From positions 1 through 64,000 of the forward strand of contig CAJMMO010000002.1 in NCBI GenBank assembly GCA_905214545.1: 64,000 nucleotides of DNA, written 5' to 3'. This stretch comes from an uncultured bacterium (GTDB taxonomy: Bacteria; Bacillota; Bacilli; Lactobacillales; Lactobacillaceae). Made by a program: the position numbers and the translations under genes. Below are positions 24,853 through 32,307 of the stretch, one piece after another. Positions within the stretch are counted from its first letter, which is position 1; the number at the start of each line of letters is the position of its first letter. Below the pieces are notes generated by a model. It did no database searches, was not told the origin of the DNA, and saw only the letters and a list, made by a program, of their open reading frames with translations.

Positions 24853-25798
24853 GATTCTCCTTATATGCCTTAGTGGCTGCTACCAGCTCGGCAAAGATCT
24901 CCTCGATTTCTTGGCGGTCTTTGGCCTGAGCGCCGCTGGCCAATGCGTGGCCGCCGCCGTGGTGGCGCTGGGCCAGCTTGTCGATTTCCGGACCCTTGGA
25001 ACGGTAGTGGACGCGGAAGGTGCCGTCTTCTTGTTCAATGAAGACGTTCCAGGCGATGATGCCCTTGATCCGGCCTGGAGTGGACACGGTGACTGAGGCC
25101 TGGCCTGCTGCCACCCCGGCCTTTTCCAAGTCGGCGGTGGTCAGGATGGCGTAAGCGGCCCCGCAGGCATCCACGTGCATCCAGTTTAAGACCAGGTTTT
25201 GCAGCTTGGCTTCTTCCAGCGTGACTTCGCTTAACTGACGGGCAATCGCGCTGATGTCGATGCCTTGTTCAGTCAGCTGGCGGGCCACGTCAAAGGTGTG
25301 GGCGCTGGTTTCCTGGTACATGAAGCGGCCGGTGTCGCCGATGATGCCGGCGTAAAGCGCGGTCGCGATCTTCTTATTCAGCGGCAGGTTTTCGGCCTTT
25401 AAAAAGTCGAAGACGATCTCCGAAGCAGCTGGGGCTTGCGGGTCGACAAACTGCAGGTCGCCGTAAGGGTCGATGTTGGGGTGGTGGTCAATTTTGATGA
25501 TCTTTTCGCCGTCTTTAAAGCGCTGGTCGGACACCCGCGGCTGGTCGGCGCTGTCGGTCGTGATGACCAGGGCCTTTTCATAGTCTGAGTCCTCGACTTC
25601 GTCCATCGTGTTGATCCAGTCCAAGTCCCCTACCGGGCCGCCGGCACACAGGATCTTTTTTCCCGGGAAAGCCAGGCGCAGGCTGAGGGCTAAGCCGGCC
25701 TGCGAACCGATGGCATCGGGATCCGGATGGCGGTGGCGGTGCAGAATAATGGTTTGGTAGTTCTTTATTTCAGTGAAAATTTCGTCAAAACTGTTCAT
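24842..25798 (-). CDS. nrnA: DHH/DHHA1 phosphoesterase, oligoribonuclease/pAp phosphatase NrnA
   Basis: A 318-residue bifunctional enzyme that degrades short oligoribonucleotides and pAp; related enzymes also hydrolyse pApA from c-di-AMP turnover. The metal site is built from HRHPDPDAIGSQ near residue 20, DSADQPR near 81, the DHH motif KIDHHPNIDPYGD near 101 and the aspartate of GDTGRF near 153. The DHHA1 domain ends with HHGGGHALASGAQ near 280. ATG 25798 with TTGAGG upstream is preferred to a TTG 12 bases earlier. It lies between dinB and cshB in one transcript. Confidence 0.9.
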   Translation of the reverse strand: MNSFDEIFTEIKNYQTIILHRHRHPDPDAIGSQAGLALSLRLAFPGKKILCAGGPVGDLDWINTMDEVEDSDYEKALVITTDSADQPRVSDQRFKDGEKIIKIDHHPNIDPYGDLQFVDPQAPAASEIVFDFLKAENLPLNKKIATALYAGIIGDTGRFMYQETSAHTFDVARQLTEQGIDISAIARQLSEVTLEEAKLQNLVLNWMHVDACGAAYAILTTADLEKAGVAAGQASVTVSTPGRIKGIIAWNVFIEQEDGTFRVHYRSKGPEIDKLAQRHHGGGHALASGAQAKDRQEIEEIFAELVAATKAYKENHDH

Positions 25799-25806
25799 AC
25801 TAAGCC

Positions 25807-26916
25807 TCAATCAAATAAATTTATTTCCTGGGTAATGCTGCCGGCGGGCACGACGTTCACGCCTAAGCCCAGCAGGCGGACGCCGCGGTCGGCAAAGTCC
25901 GGCACCTTGGCCAGCAGGGTTTTGGCCGGCGGGAAGAGCTCGCTGGCCGCCCTGGTCGGCTGACTAAGCCGCTGGCTGCGCGTGATCGTCACAAAGTCGC
26001 GGTCGCGGATCTTTAAGACGACGCCCGTGGCCAGCAGCTTGTTTTGCTCCATATTGGCAGCCAGCTGCTTGCTGTAGCTGCGCAGAGCCGTCAGCAAATT
26101 TTGCTCATCAAAAATCGCCGGCTCAAAGGAGCGCTCGATGCTGATCGACTGGTTCTTGGGGTTGTGCCCCACCGGGCTGTTGTCAATGCCGTGGGCGTGC
26201 AGGGCCATGGCGTATCCTGCCTTGCCGAATTGTTTAGTCAAGGTCAGCACCGGGCATTTTTGCAGGTCGGCCCCGGTGGTCATCCCCAGCTGGGCCAGCT
26301 TTCCCTGGGTCGCCTGGCCGATGCCGTGGAAGGCCGCTAAGGGCTTTTTTGCTAAAAAGCTCTCTGCTTCTTCGGGCAGCACGACCGTCCGGCCAAAAGG
26401 CTTGGCGGTCTCCGAACCCATTTTGGCCAAGAACTTATTATAGCTGAGGCCAAACGAAGATGTAATGCCGATTTGCCGATAAACCTGCTGTTGCAGCCAG
26501 CAAGCCTGCTCTAAATACGGACGTTCGCTTTTCCCGGCCGTCAGGTCCAGGTAGGCTTCGTCCAGCGCCACGCTCTCCAGCCGGTCTGTGAGCTGGTGCA
26601 TCAGCTCGTGGATTTGGGCTGACACCGCCCGGTATTTTTCAAAGTGCGGCTCGACAATCGCCAGCTTATTGGCCGGGATCAAACGCAGCGCCTGGACTGC
26701 CGGCATCGCCGAGTGCACGCCATAGCGGCGCGCCTCGTAGCTGGCCGTGGCCACAACGCCGTGGCCGTTGTGAGTGCGCGGGTCTTGGGCGATGATCACG
26801 GCCTTGCCGCGTAGCGTGGGGTCATCCCGCATCTCAACGGAGGCGTAAAAAGCGTCCATGTCGAGGTGGAGGATGCGCCTGCTGGTGTCGCGCGGCGGCA
26901 GGTACTTAGGCAGCAT
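25807..26916 (-). CDS. dinB: DNA polymerase IV
   Basis: A 369-residue Y-family translesion polymerase. The catalytic carboxylates are in LHLDMDAFYASVEMRDDP near residue 17 and SVALDEAYLDLT near 112; the helix-hairpin-helix segment is FHGIGQATQGKL near 190. The little-finger domain follows. The C-terminus ends LGVNVVPAGSITQEINLFD, and the final LNLF-like stretch is a good sliding-clamp-binding motif. The start shares one base with the zwf stop codon (TAATG) and no separate ribosome binding site is evident, so translation is coupled to zwf. Confidence 0.94.
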   Translation of the reverse strand: MLPKYLPPRDTSRRILHLDMDAFYASVEMRDDPTLRGKAVIIAQDPRTHNGHGVVATASYEARRYGVHSAMPAVQALRLIPANKLAIVEPHFEKYRAVSAQIHELMHQLTDRLESVALDEAYLDLTAGKSERPYLEQACWLQQQVYRQIGITSSFGLSYNKFLAKMGSETAKPFGRTVVLPEEAESFLAKKPLAAFHGIGQATQGKLAQLGMTTGADLQKCPVLTLTKQFGKAGYAMALHAHGIDNSPVGHNPKNQSISIERSFEPAIFDEQNLLTALRSYSKQLAANMEQNKLLATGVVLKIRDRDFVTITRSQRLSQPTRAASELFPPAKTLLAKVPDFADRGVRLLGLGVNVVPAGSITQEINLFD

Positions 26917-28376
26917 TAGGAGTAGATCCAGTGGTCGCTTGGGTCTTCAAAGATCTCGCCGCTTTCTTTCGGCCCCAGCTTAAACGGCTGGTACTGCGGG
27001 ATCTCGACGCCCTGGGCGTTTTGCGACAGCCAGGCATCTTCGACGGTGTCGATGTACTCCCAGAATTTTTCCAGTTCGCTCCAGCGGGAGAAGTAGGTGT
27101 GGTCTTCGACAAAGGCGTCGTGGAGCAGGCGCTCGTAGCCGTCCGGCACCGACTTGATCTCTTCGGGCGTGAACAGGTAGTCCAGGTCCTCTGAGCGCAG
27201 GCCTTGGCCGCGGATCTTCTTGCCGTTGATGGTGATGAAAAAGCGCATGTTCGGGTCGATCACGACGGAGATACTGTCTGAAGCCGCCTGCCCGTACAAG
27301 TTGGTCATGTCCTTTAAGACGATATCGATGCGCGAAACCTTTTCCCTCAAACGCTTGCCGGTTCTAAAGTAAAAAGGCACTTGTGCAAGCGGGCCGCCTA
27401 AGAACTTCACTTCGCCGGCCGCAAAAGTTTCGGTGGTCGACTCAGGGTTGACGTTTGGTTCGTCCAAGTAGCCGAAAGTGCTGCCGGAAGCCAGGTACTG
27501 GCCCCGAGTGTAGTTTCTGGCAACCATCGCGCTGGATGGGAAGACGACGCTGTCCCACAGCTGTTTTTTGGCCTCGTGGATGGCGTCTGACGACAGCTCG
27601 CTTGGCTCCGGCATCGCCAGCAGCGTGATGATCTGGAAGATGTGGTTTTGCACCATGTCGCGCAAGGCGCCCGAAGTGTCGTAGTAGCCGCCGCGGGCTT
27701 CGACACCCAGGCTTTCGGCCAGGGTGATCTGGACGTTTTTGATCGACTTGCTGTTCCAGATGTTGCGGATCAGCGGGTTAGCCAAACGGAACGGCAGGAT
27801 GTTTTGAATCATTTCCTTGCCCAGGTAGTGGTCGATGCGGTAGACGTCTTTTTCAGCAAACGACTGGGCGATCTGGTTGTTGAGCTTAGTGGCAGAAGGC
27901 AGGTCGCGGCCAAAAGGCTTTTCGATGATCAGGCGGTTGAATCCGTCGCCTAACAGGTGCTGGTCGTAGATGTGTTCGGCGATCATCCCGAAAAAGCGCG
28001 GCGCCATGGCCAAATAGAAGATGCGGTTGCCGTGGGCCTGGTACTTTTCACTCAGCTGGTCGGCTTTTTGCTTCAAGATCTTGTAGTGGTCGGTCTGCGT
28101 TACGTCGTGGCTTTGGTAGTAAAAATGGCTGGCGAAGTCGTGCAGCAGTTCTGCATTTTGTTCTTCGTCAGGAGCAGCTTCGTGCACGGCGTCGCTGATC
28201 TGCTCGCGCAGGTAGTCGTCGCTCCAAGGCCTACGGGCAGTCGCAATGACCGCAAAACGGTCGTGGATCAGCCCCTGCTTGTAGAGCTGGTACATTGCCG
28301 GGTAGAGCTTGCGGTGTGCCAAGTCGCCAGTAGAACCAAATAAGATCATTACCATTGGTAAATTTTTAACTGCCAT
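26916..28376 (-). CDS. zwf: Glucose-6-phosphate 1-dehydrogenase
   Basis: A 486-residue NADP-dependent enzyme that oxidises glucose 6-phosphate to 6-phosphogluconolactone, feeding NADPH and pentose phosphates. The N-terminal coenzyme fold begins ILFGSTGDLAHRKLYP at residue 10, EKPFGRD lies near 144, and the substrate-binding signature RIDHYLGKEMIQNI near 172. ATG 28376 is chosen for the AAGGGG ribosome binding site. The start is only about 20 bases after the terminator of the mutSL-ruvAB-yajC unit, so its promoter is not obvious. Confidence 0.95.
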   Translation of the reverse strand: MAVKNLPMVMILFGSTGDLAHRKLYPAMYQLYKQGLIHDRFAVIATARRPWSDDYLREQISDAVHEAAPDEEQNAELLHDFASHFYYQSHDVTQTDHYKILKQKADQLSEKYQAHGNRIFYLAMAPRFFGMIAEHIYDQHLLGDGFNRLIIEKPFGRDLPSATKLNNQIAQSFAEKDVYRIDHYLGKEMIQNILPFRLANPLIRNIWNSKSIKNVQITLAESLGVEARGGYYDTSGALRDMVQNHIFQIITLLAMPEPSELSSDAIHEAKKQLWDSVVFPSSAMVARNYTRGQYLASGSTFGYLDEPNVNPESTTETFAAGEVKFLGGPLAQVPFYFRTGKRLREKVSRIDIVLKDMTNLYGQAASDSISVVIDPNMRFFITINGKKIRGQGLRSEDLDYLFTPEEIKSVPDGYERLLHDAFVEDHTYFSRWSELEKFWEYIDTVEDAWLSQNAQGVEIPQYQPFKLGPKESGEIFEDPSDHWIYS

Positions 28377-28396
28377 GGTCTTTTTCCCCTTCAAAC

Positions 28397-28426
28397 AAAA
28401 AAAGGCGGTGCTGACGCACGCCTTTA
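28397..28426 (-). terminator. Terminator after yajC
   Basis: Minus-strand stem AAAGGCG-TGC / GCA-C-CGCCTTT with one bulged base, followed by TTTTTTT. It closes the mutS-mutL-ruvA-ruvB-yajC operon. Confidence 0.82.
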
Positions 28427-28430
28427 CGGA

Positions 28431-28859
28431 TTATTTATCCTCTGCGGATGACTTTTCGTCTTTGCCGTCAGCCTCAGTTTCTTCTGCAGGCTTTTCAGCT
28501 GGTTTTTCGACAGGTTTTTCAGCCTTTGCTTCTGGCTCTGCAGCTTTTTCTGCAGGCTTTTCAGCTGGCAAAACTTGTCTGATGGCATTCAAAGCAAAAG
28601 TCAGGTAAATGCCGTCGGCGTCGATCACCACAGTCTTGTTTTCGTTGTCGACACGGTCAATCTTGCCGTGCATCCCGTCGATCAAAACTACGCGGTCGCC
28701 TTTACCTAAGGTTGAAACCATCTTCTTGTGCTGTTCCTGCTGCTTTTTTTGCGGTCTGATCATGCCAAAGTAAGTAAACAGGATCAAAACGATCAGCATC
28801 ACTACAACGAAGATGCTGTTGCTTGCACCTGCTGCTGCATTGCTTGCTAAAAATAACAT
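28431..28859 (-). CDS. yajC: Preprotein translocase subunit YajC with a Pro/Ala/Glu/Lys tail
   Basis: A 142-residue protein. The N-terminal membrane helix (about residues 15-33) is followed by the conserved MIRPQKKQQEQHKKM and the family core LGKGDRVVLIDGMHGKIDRV. YajC associates with SecDF and YidC in protein export. The core ends near residue 97; the rest is an unusual repeat-like tail of EKPAE/EKPVE units ending in an acidic stretch. Typical family length is 85-115, so the tail is an addition. Last gene of the operon. Confidence 0.9.
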   Translation of the reverse strand: MLFLASNAAAGASNSIFVVVMLIVLILFTYFGMIRPQKKQQEQHKKMVSTLGKGDRVVLIDGMHGKIDRVDNENKTVVIDADGIYLTFALNAIRQVLPAEKPAEKAAEPEAKAEKPVEKPAEKPAEETEADGKDEKSSAEDK

Positions 28860-28927
28860 CTAAACTCTCACCTTCTAAAAACTCTTGTCTAGGATATTAT
28901 ACAGAAAAAATGTCCTTATTAAAACGA

Positions 28928-29932
28928 CTAATGCTCCGGCGCAATCCCCAATTGCAAATAAGCCTTGCGGCTGGCAATGCGGCCGCGCGGGCTGCGGATC
29001 AAAAAGCCGTGCTGGAGCAGGTAGGGCTCGTAGACTTCGGCGATCGTCTCCAAGTCTTCGCCCAAGTTGGCCGCCAGGGTCCGCAGGCCCACCGGCCCGC
29101 CGCCGTACTGCTCGATGATCAGGCGCAGCAAGGCGCGGTCGGTGCGGTCTAAGCCGGCGTCGTCGACTTGGAGCTGGTCAAGTGCCTGCTTGGTAGTTGC
29201 TAAGGAAATCGTCTTTTCCCCTTTGACTTCGGCAAAGTCGCGCACGCGTTTCAACAAGCGGTTGGCAATTCTAGGCGTGCCGCGCGAACGGCGGGCAAGC
29301 TCGCCTGCGGCGTCGCTGTCGATTTGGGTGCGGAGCACGCGGCTGGAGCGCTCGATGATTTTTTGCAGGTCTTGCGGCTTGTAAAACTCCAAGTGCTCGA
29401 TGATGCCGAAGCGTTCGCGCAAAGGCGCTGACAGCTGGCCGGCCCGCGTCGTCGCCCCGATCAGGGTAAAAGGCGGCAGCGGCACGTGAACGGCGTGGCT
29501 GGTCTGGCCTTCGCCCACGACGATGTCGACGTAAAAGTCCTCCATCGCCGAGTACAAGATTTCCTCAACGGGCTTCGGCAACCGGTGGATTTCGTCGATG
29601 AAAAGCACGTCGCCTGGCTTTAACTCGGTGAGCAGGGCCAGCAGGTCGCCGGCTTTTTCAATCGCCGGGCCGCTCGTCGTCTTCACGCCGACTTTTAGTT
29701 CGTTGGCGATGACAAAGGCCATGGTCGTCTTGCCCAGGCCCGGCGGGCCGTAAAGCAGGACGTGGTCTAAGGCTTCTTCGCGCTTTTTCGCAGCTGCAAT
29801 ATAGACTTCCAGCTCTTTTTTGACCCGGTCTTGGCCGATGTATTGGGCTAAAAACCGCGGCCGCAGGGTTTCTTCCAAGCTTTCTTCCTGCTCGTCTTGG
29901 GGCTGGCCGTCCATGAGTCTTTTTTCAGTCAA
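28928..29932 (-). CDS. ruvB: Holliday junction branch migration ATPase RuvB
   Basis: A 334-residue AAA+ motor. It has RPRFLAQYIGQDRVK near residue 24, Walker A LLYGPPGLGKTTMA near 60, Walker B LFIDEIHRLPK near 109 and sensor GATTRAG near 158; the winged helix lies at the C-terminus (GGPVGLRTLAANLGED near 274). The TTG start at 29932 is favoured because AGGTG lies seven bases upstream, whereas the in-frame ATG 18 bases later has no ribosome binding site. It follows ruvA by 17 bases. Confidence 0.96.
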   Translation of the reverse strand: MTEKRLMDGQPQDEQEESLEETLRPRFLAQYIGQDRVKKELEVYIAAAKKREEALDHVLLYGPPGLGKTTMAFVIANELKVGVKTTSGPAIEKAGDLLALLTELKPGDVLFIDEIHRLPKPVEEILYSAMEDFYVDIVVGEGQTSHAVHVPLPPFTLIGATTRAGQLSAPLRERFGIIEHLEFYKPQDLQKIIERSSRVLRTQIDSDAAGELARRSRGTPRIANRLLKRVRDFAEVKGEKTISLATTKQALDQLQVDDAGLDRTDRALLRLIIEQYGGGPVGLRTLAANLGEDLETIAEVYEPYLLQHGFLIRSPRGRIASRKAYLQLGIAPEH

Positions 29933-29949
29933 TCTTTAACACCTGCTTC

Positions 29950-30522
29950 CTATTTTTTCAGCAATAAGTTCAAGCCTTCCTTGATATACTGGTCGGCCGT
30001 CATCTTGTCCATTTTAGCAAGCTTGGGGCTGACGCGGTCGATTTCGCGCTGGGAGTAGCCTAAAGCGGCTAGGGCCAGCAGCGCGTCATTCAGCTCGGGG
30101 CTGACGGCGAGTTTCGGCTTTTGCGCCAGGGTGTTCAGCTTGCCCTTTAAGTCCAAGACAATCTGCGAGGCGGTCTTTTTGCCCACGCCTGGAAAACGGG
30201 TCAGGTACTTGACCTCGCCGTTTTCGATGGCCGACGCCAGGGACTCGGTGTCTTCGGCGGCCATGATGGCTAAGGCCGACTTGGGGCCGATGCCGCTGAC
30301 CGATAAGAGTTTCAAGAAAAGTTCCTTGTCTTGCGCGCTGGCAAAGCCGTAGAGGCTGATGCCGGTGTCGCGCACGACTTGTTCGACGTAGACGCGGCCT
30401 TTTTTGCCTTCCTCAAAGTCAAAAGGCTTGGGGCAGTAGACTTTGTAGCCGACGCCCCCGCATTCCACGACGATGTAGGCGGGCTGCACGCTGGTGACCA
30501 GCCCTGCTAAGTATTCAAACAT
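29950..30522 (-). CDS. ruvA: Holliday junction DNA helicase subunit RuvA
   Basis: A 190-residue junction-binding protein that recruits RuvB. The N-terminal OB fold begins MFEYLAGLVTSV. Two helix-hairpin-helix motifs are LSVSGIGPKSAL near residue 72 and RFPGVGKKTASQIVLDLK near 107. The C-terminal RuvB-binding domain is LLALAALGYSQREID near 148. The start codon follows the mutL stop directly. Confidence 0.95.
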   Translation of the reverse strand: MFEYLAGLVTSVQPAYIVVECGGVGYKVYCPKPFDFEEGKKGRVYVEQVVRDTGISLYGFASAQDKELFLKLLSVSGIGPKSALAIMAAEDTESLASAIENGEVKYLTRFPGVGKKTASQIVLDLKGKLNTLAQKPKLAVSPELNDALLALAALGYSQREIDRVSPKLAKMDKMTADQYIKEGLNLLLKK

Positions 30523-32307
30523 TTATCTGTCCTTTTTAAATAAGTGGTTCAGCTGGCTCTTCGTCAATTCGACAATGATCGGCGCCCCGTTTTGGTCGTA
30601 GTATGGGTCGCTGCTTTTAGCCAAATCGGTTAAAAGCTTTTGCAGCTCGGCTGCTTTTTTCGGAGCGCGGACGTTGCTGGTCAGCTGTTGGGCCAGCAGC
30701 TTGCGCAAGCTCTTAATGTCAAAATGGGCCTGGTGGATAAAGGCCGCCAGGATCTTCTGGACGCTGCTTGCGCTGTCATCATGCAGCCAGACCGGCACGC
30801 TCTGCAGCAAGACCGTCTGCTGGCCGAAATCTTCGGCAAACAGGCCGACGGCCTGCAGTTCTGCCAGGCGGTTCTTGACGGCCAAGTAGTCGCTGTTGGC
30901 TAATTCGACCGTCAGCGGTGCCAGCAAAGTTTGCTGGGGGCTGTCGGCACTTGCCATTTTAGCCAGCAAGTCGTCATAGGTCAGCCGCCTTTGCCCGGCC
31001 ACCGGGTCGGTCAAAAACAGGCTGTCCCCATTTTTAGCGACCACGTAGCTGCCTGCTTGGCCCAAATAGTCCAGCTGCGGCAGCTTCAGTTGGGGCTTAG
31101 CGCCAAACGGGCCCAGTTTTTGCTGGGCGGCCACGGTCTGCTCCCAGGTCGCGGTGACCAAATAGCGGTCGTTGTGCATGACTTGGTCCAAGCTGACGAT
31201 TTCAGGTTCAACTTTTTCAGGTTGAACCGAACGCTTGGTGTTGACCGCGTCCTCGTTTAAAGTCAGCGCCAGCTGGTCTTCAAACTGCTTGGGCTTTTTG
31301 CTGGCAAAAAGGTCGCCGCTTTCTGCCTGCGGCGCAATGGCCTCGCCCACCGCCTGGGTCAGCAGCCGGCTGAGTTCGCTTTCTTTTGACAAACGCACCT
31401 CGCGCTTGGCGGGGTGGACGTTGACGTCGACGAGCAGCGGGTCGAGCTTGATGGCGATGACCGCCAAGGGGAAGCGCCCGCTGGCCAGCCGGTTGCCCAG
31501 CCCGGCCGTCACGGCCTGCGTCAGCTGGAAGCTGCGCACGTAGCGGCCGTTCAGCAGGAAAGTGATGTAGTTGCGGCTGCTGCGGCTGATGTCGGGTGCC
31601 GACACCAGGCCGCCGACTTGGAAGTCGGGGCTTTCACCCTTGAGCTCGCGCATGTGCTCGGCGGTGCTGACGCCGTAGATTTGGGCAAAGACCTGGCGCA
31701 AGTTGCCGTTGCCGGCGGTCTTTAACAGCGTCCGATTTTCATTTTTCAATTCAAAACTGATTTCCGGGTGGCCTAGGGCCAGGCGGTTGCAGACGTCGAC
31801 GATGCGCAGGATCTCGGTGCGCGGCGACTTCAGGTATTTCAGCCGCGCCGGCGTGTTGTAAAACAGGTCGCGGACCGTCAGGACGGTGCCCTGCGCGGCC
31901 GCTGCCGGCTGCACGTTTTGCGGCTGGCCGGTCGCAAGGTCGGCGCTGACGCCGCCGCTGCCAGCATTAGTCACAATGTCGGTCTTGCTGACGGCCGCAA
32001 TGGAGGCCAGCGCCTCGCCGCGAAAGCCCAGGGTGTGGATTTGTAACAAGTCGCGCTCTGAGCTAATCTTGCTGGTTGCGTGCCGGCGGAAGGCCAGCGC
32101 CAGCTGGTCGGCCTCAATGCCGCTGCCGTCGTCTTGGACGCGGATGGCGCGCAGCCCGGCGTCTTCAAAAGACACCAGGATGCGTTTTGCGCCGGCGTCC
32201 ACAGAGTTTTCACAGAGTTCTTTGACGACGCTGGCGGGACGGTCAATCACCTCGCCGGCCGCGATTTGGTTGGTTAAAGCTTCCGAAAGCTCATGAATTT
32301 TCGCCAT
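30523..32307 (-). CDS. mutL: DNA mismatch repair protein MutL, C-terminal endonuclease motifs not recognisable
   Basis: A 594-residue MutL. The GHKL ATPase half is intact: KELCENSVDAGA near residue 29, DDGSGI near 59, GFRGEALASIAAVS near 94 and LNGRYVRS near 252. The linker spans about 325-405. In Bacillota, which lack MutH, the C-terminal domain normally carries the nicking motif DQHA(X)2E(X)4E and a CPHGRP-like zinc motif. At the expected places this protein has TDPVAGQRRLTYD (433-445) and DQNGAPI (571-577), so the metal ligands are replaced. ATG 32307 overlaps the end of mutS by 17 bases and has GGAGGG upstream. Mismatch repair may still work through another nuclease or may be altered (inference). 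Confidence 0.93.
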   Translation of the reverse strand: MAKIHELSEALTNQIAAGEVIDRPASVVKELCENSVDAGAKRILVSFEDAGLRAIRVQDDGSGIEADQLALAFRRHATSKISSERDLLQIHTLGFRGEALASIAAVSKTDIVTNAGSGGVSADLATGQPQNVQPAAAAQGTVLTVRDLFYNTPARLKYLKSPRTEILRIVDVCNRLALGHPEISFELKNENRTLLKTAGNGNLRQVFAQIYGVSTAEHMRELKGESPDFQVGGLVSAPDISRSSRNYITFLLNGRYVRSFQLTQAVTAGLGNRLASGRFPLAVIAIKLDPLLVDVNVHPAKREVRLSKESELSRLLTQAVGEAIAPQAESGDLFASKKPKQFEDQLALTLNEDAVNTKRSVQPEKVEPEIVSLDQVMHNDRYLVTATWEQTVAAQQKLGPFGAKPQLKLPQLDYLGQAGSYVVAKNGDSLFLTDPVAGQRRLTYDDLLAKMASADSPQQTLLAPLTVELANSDYLAVKNRLAELQAVGLFAEDFGQQTVLLQSVPVWLHDDSASSVQKILAAFIHQAHFDIKSLRKLLAQQLTSNVRAPKKAAELQKLLTDLAKSSDPYYDQNGAPIIVELTKSQLNHLFKKDR

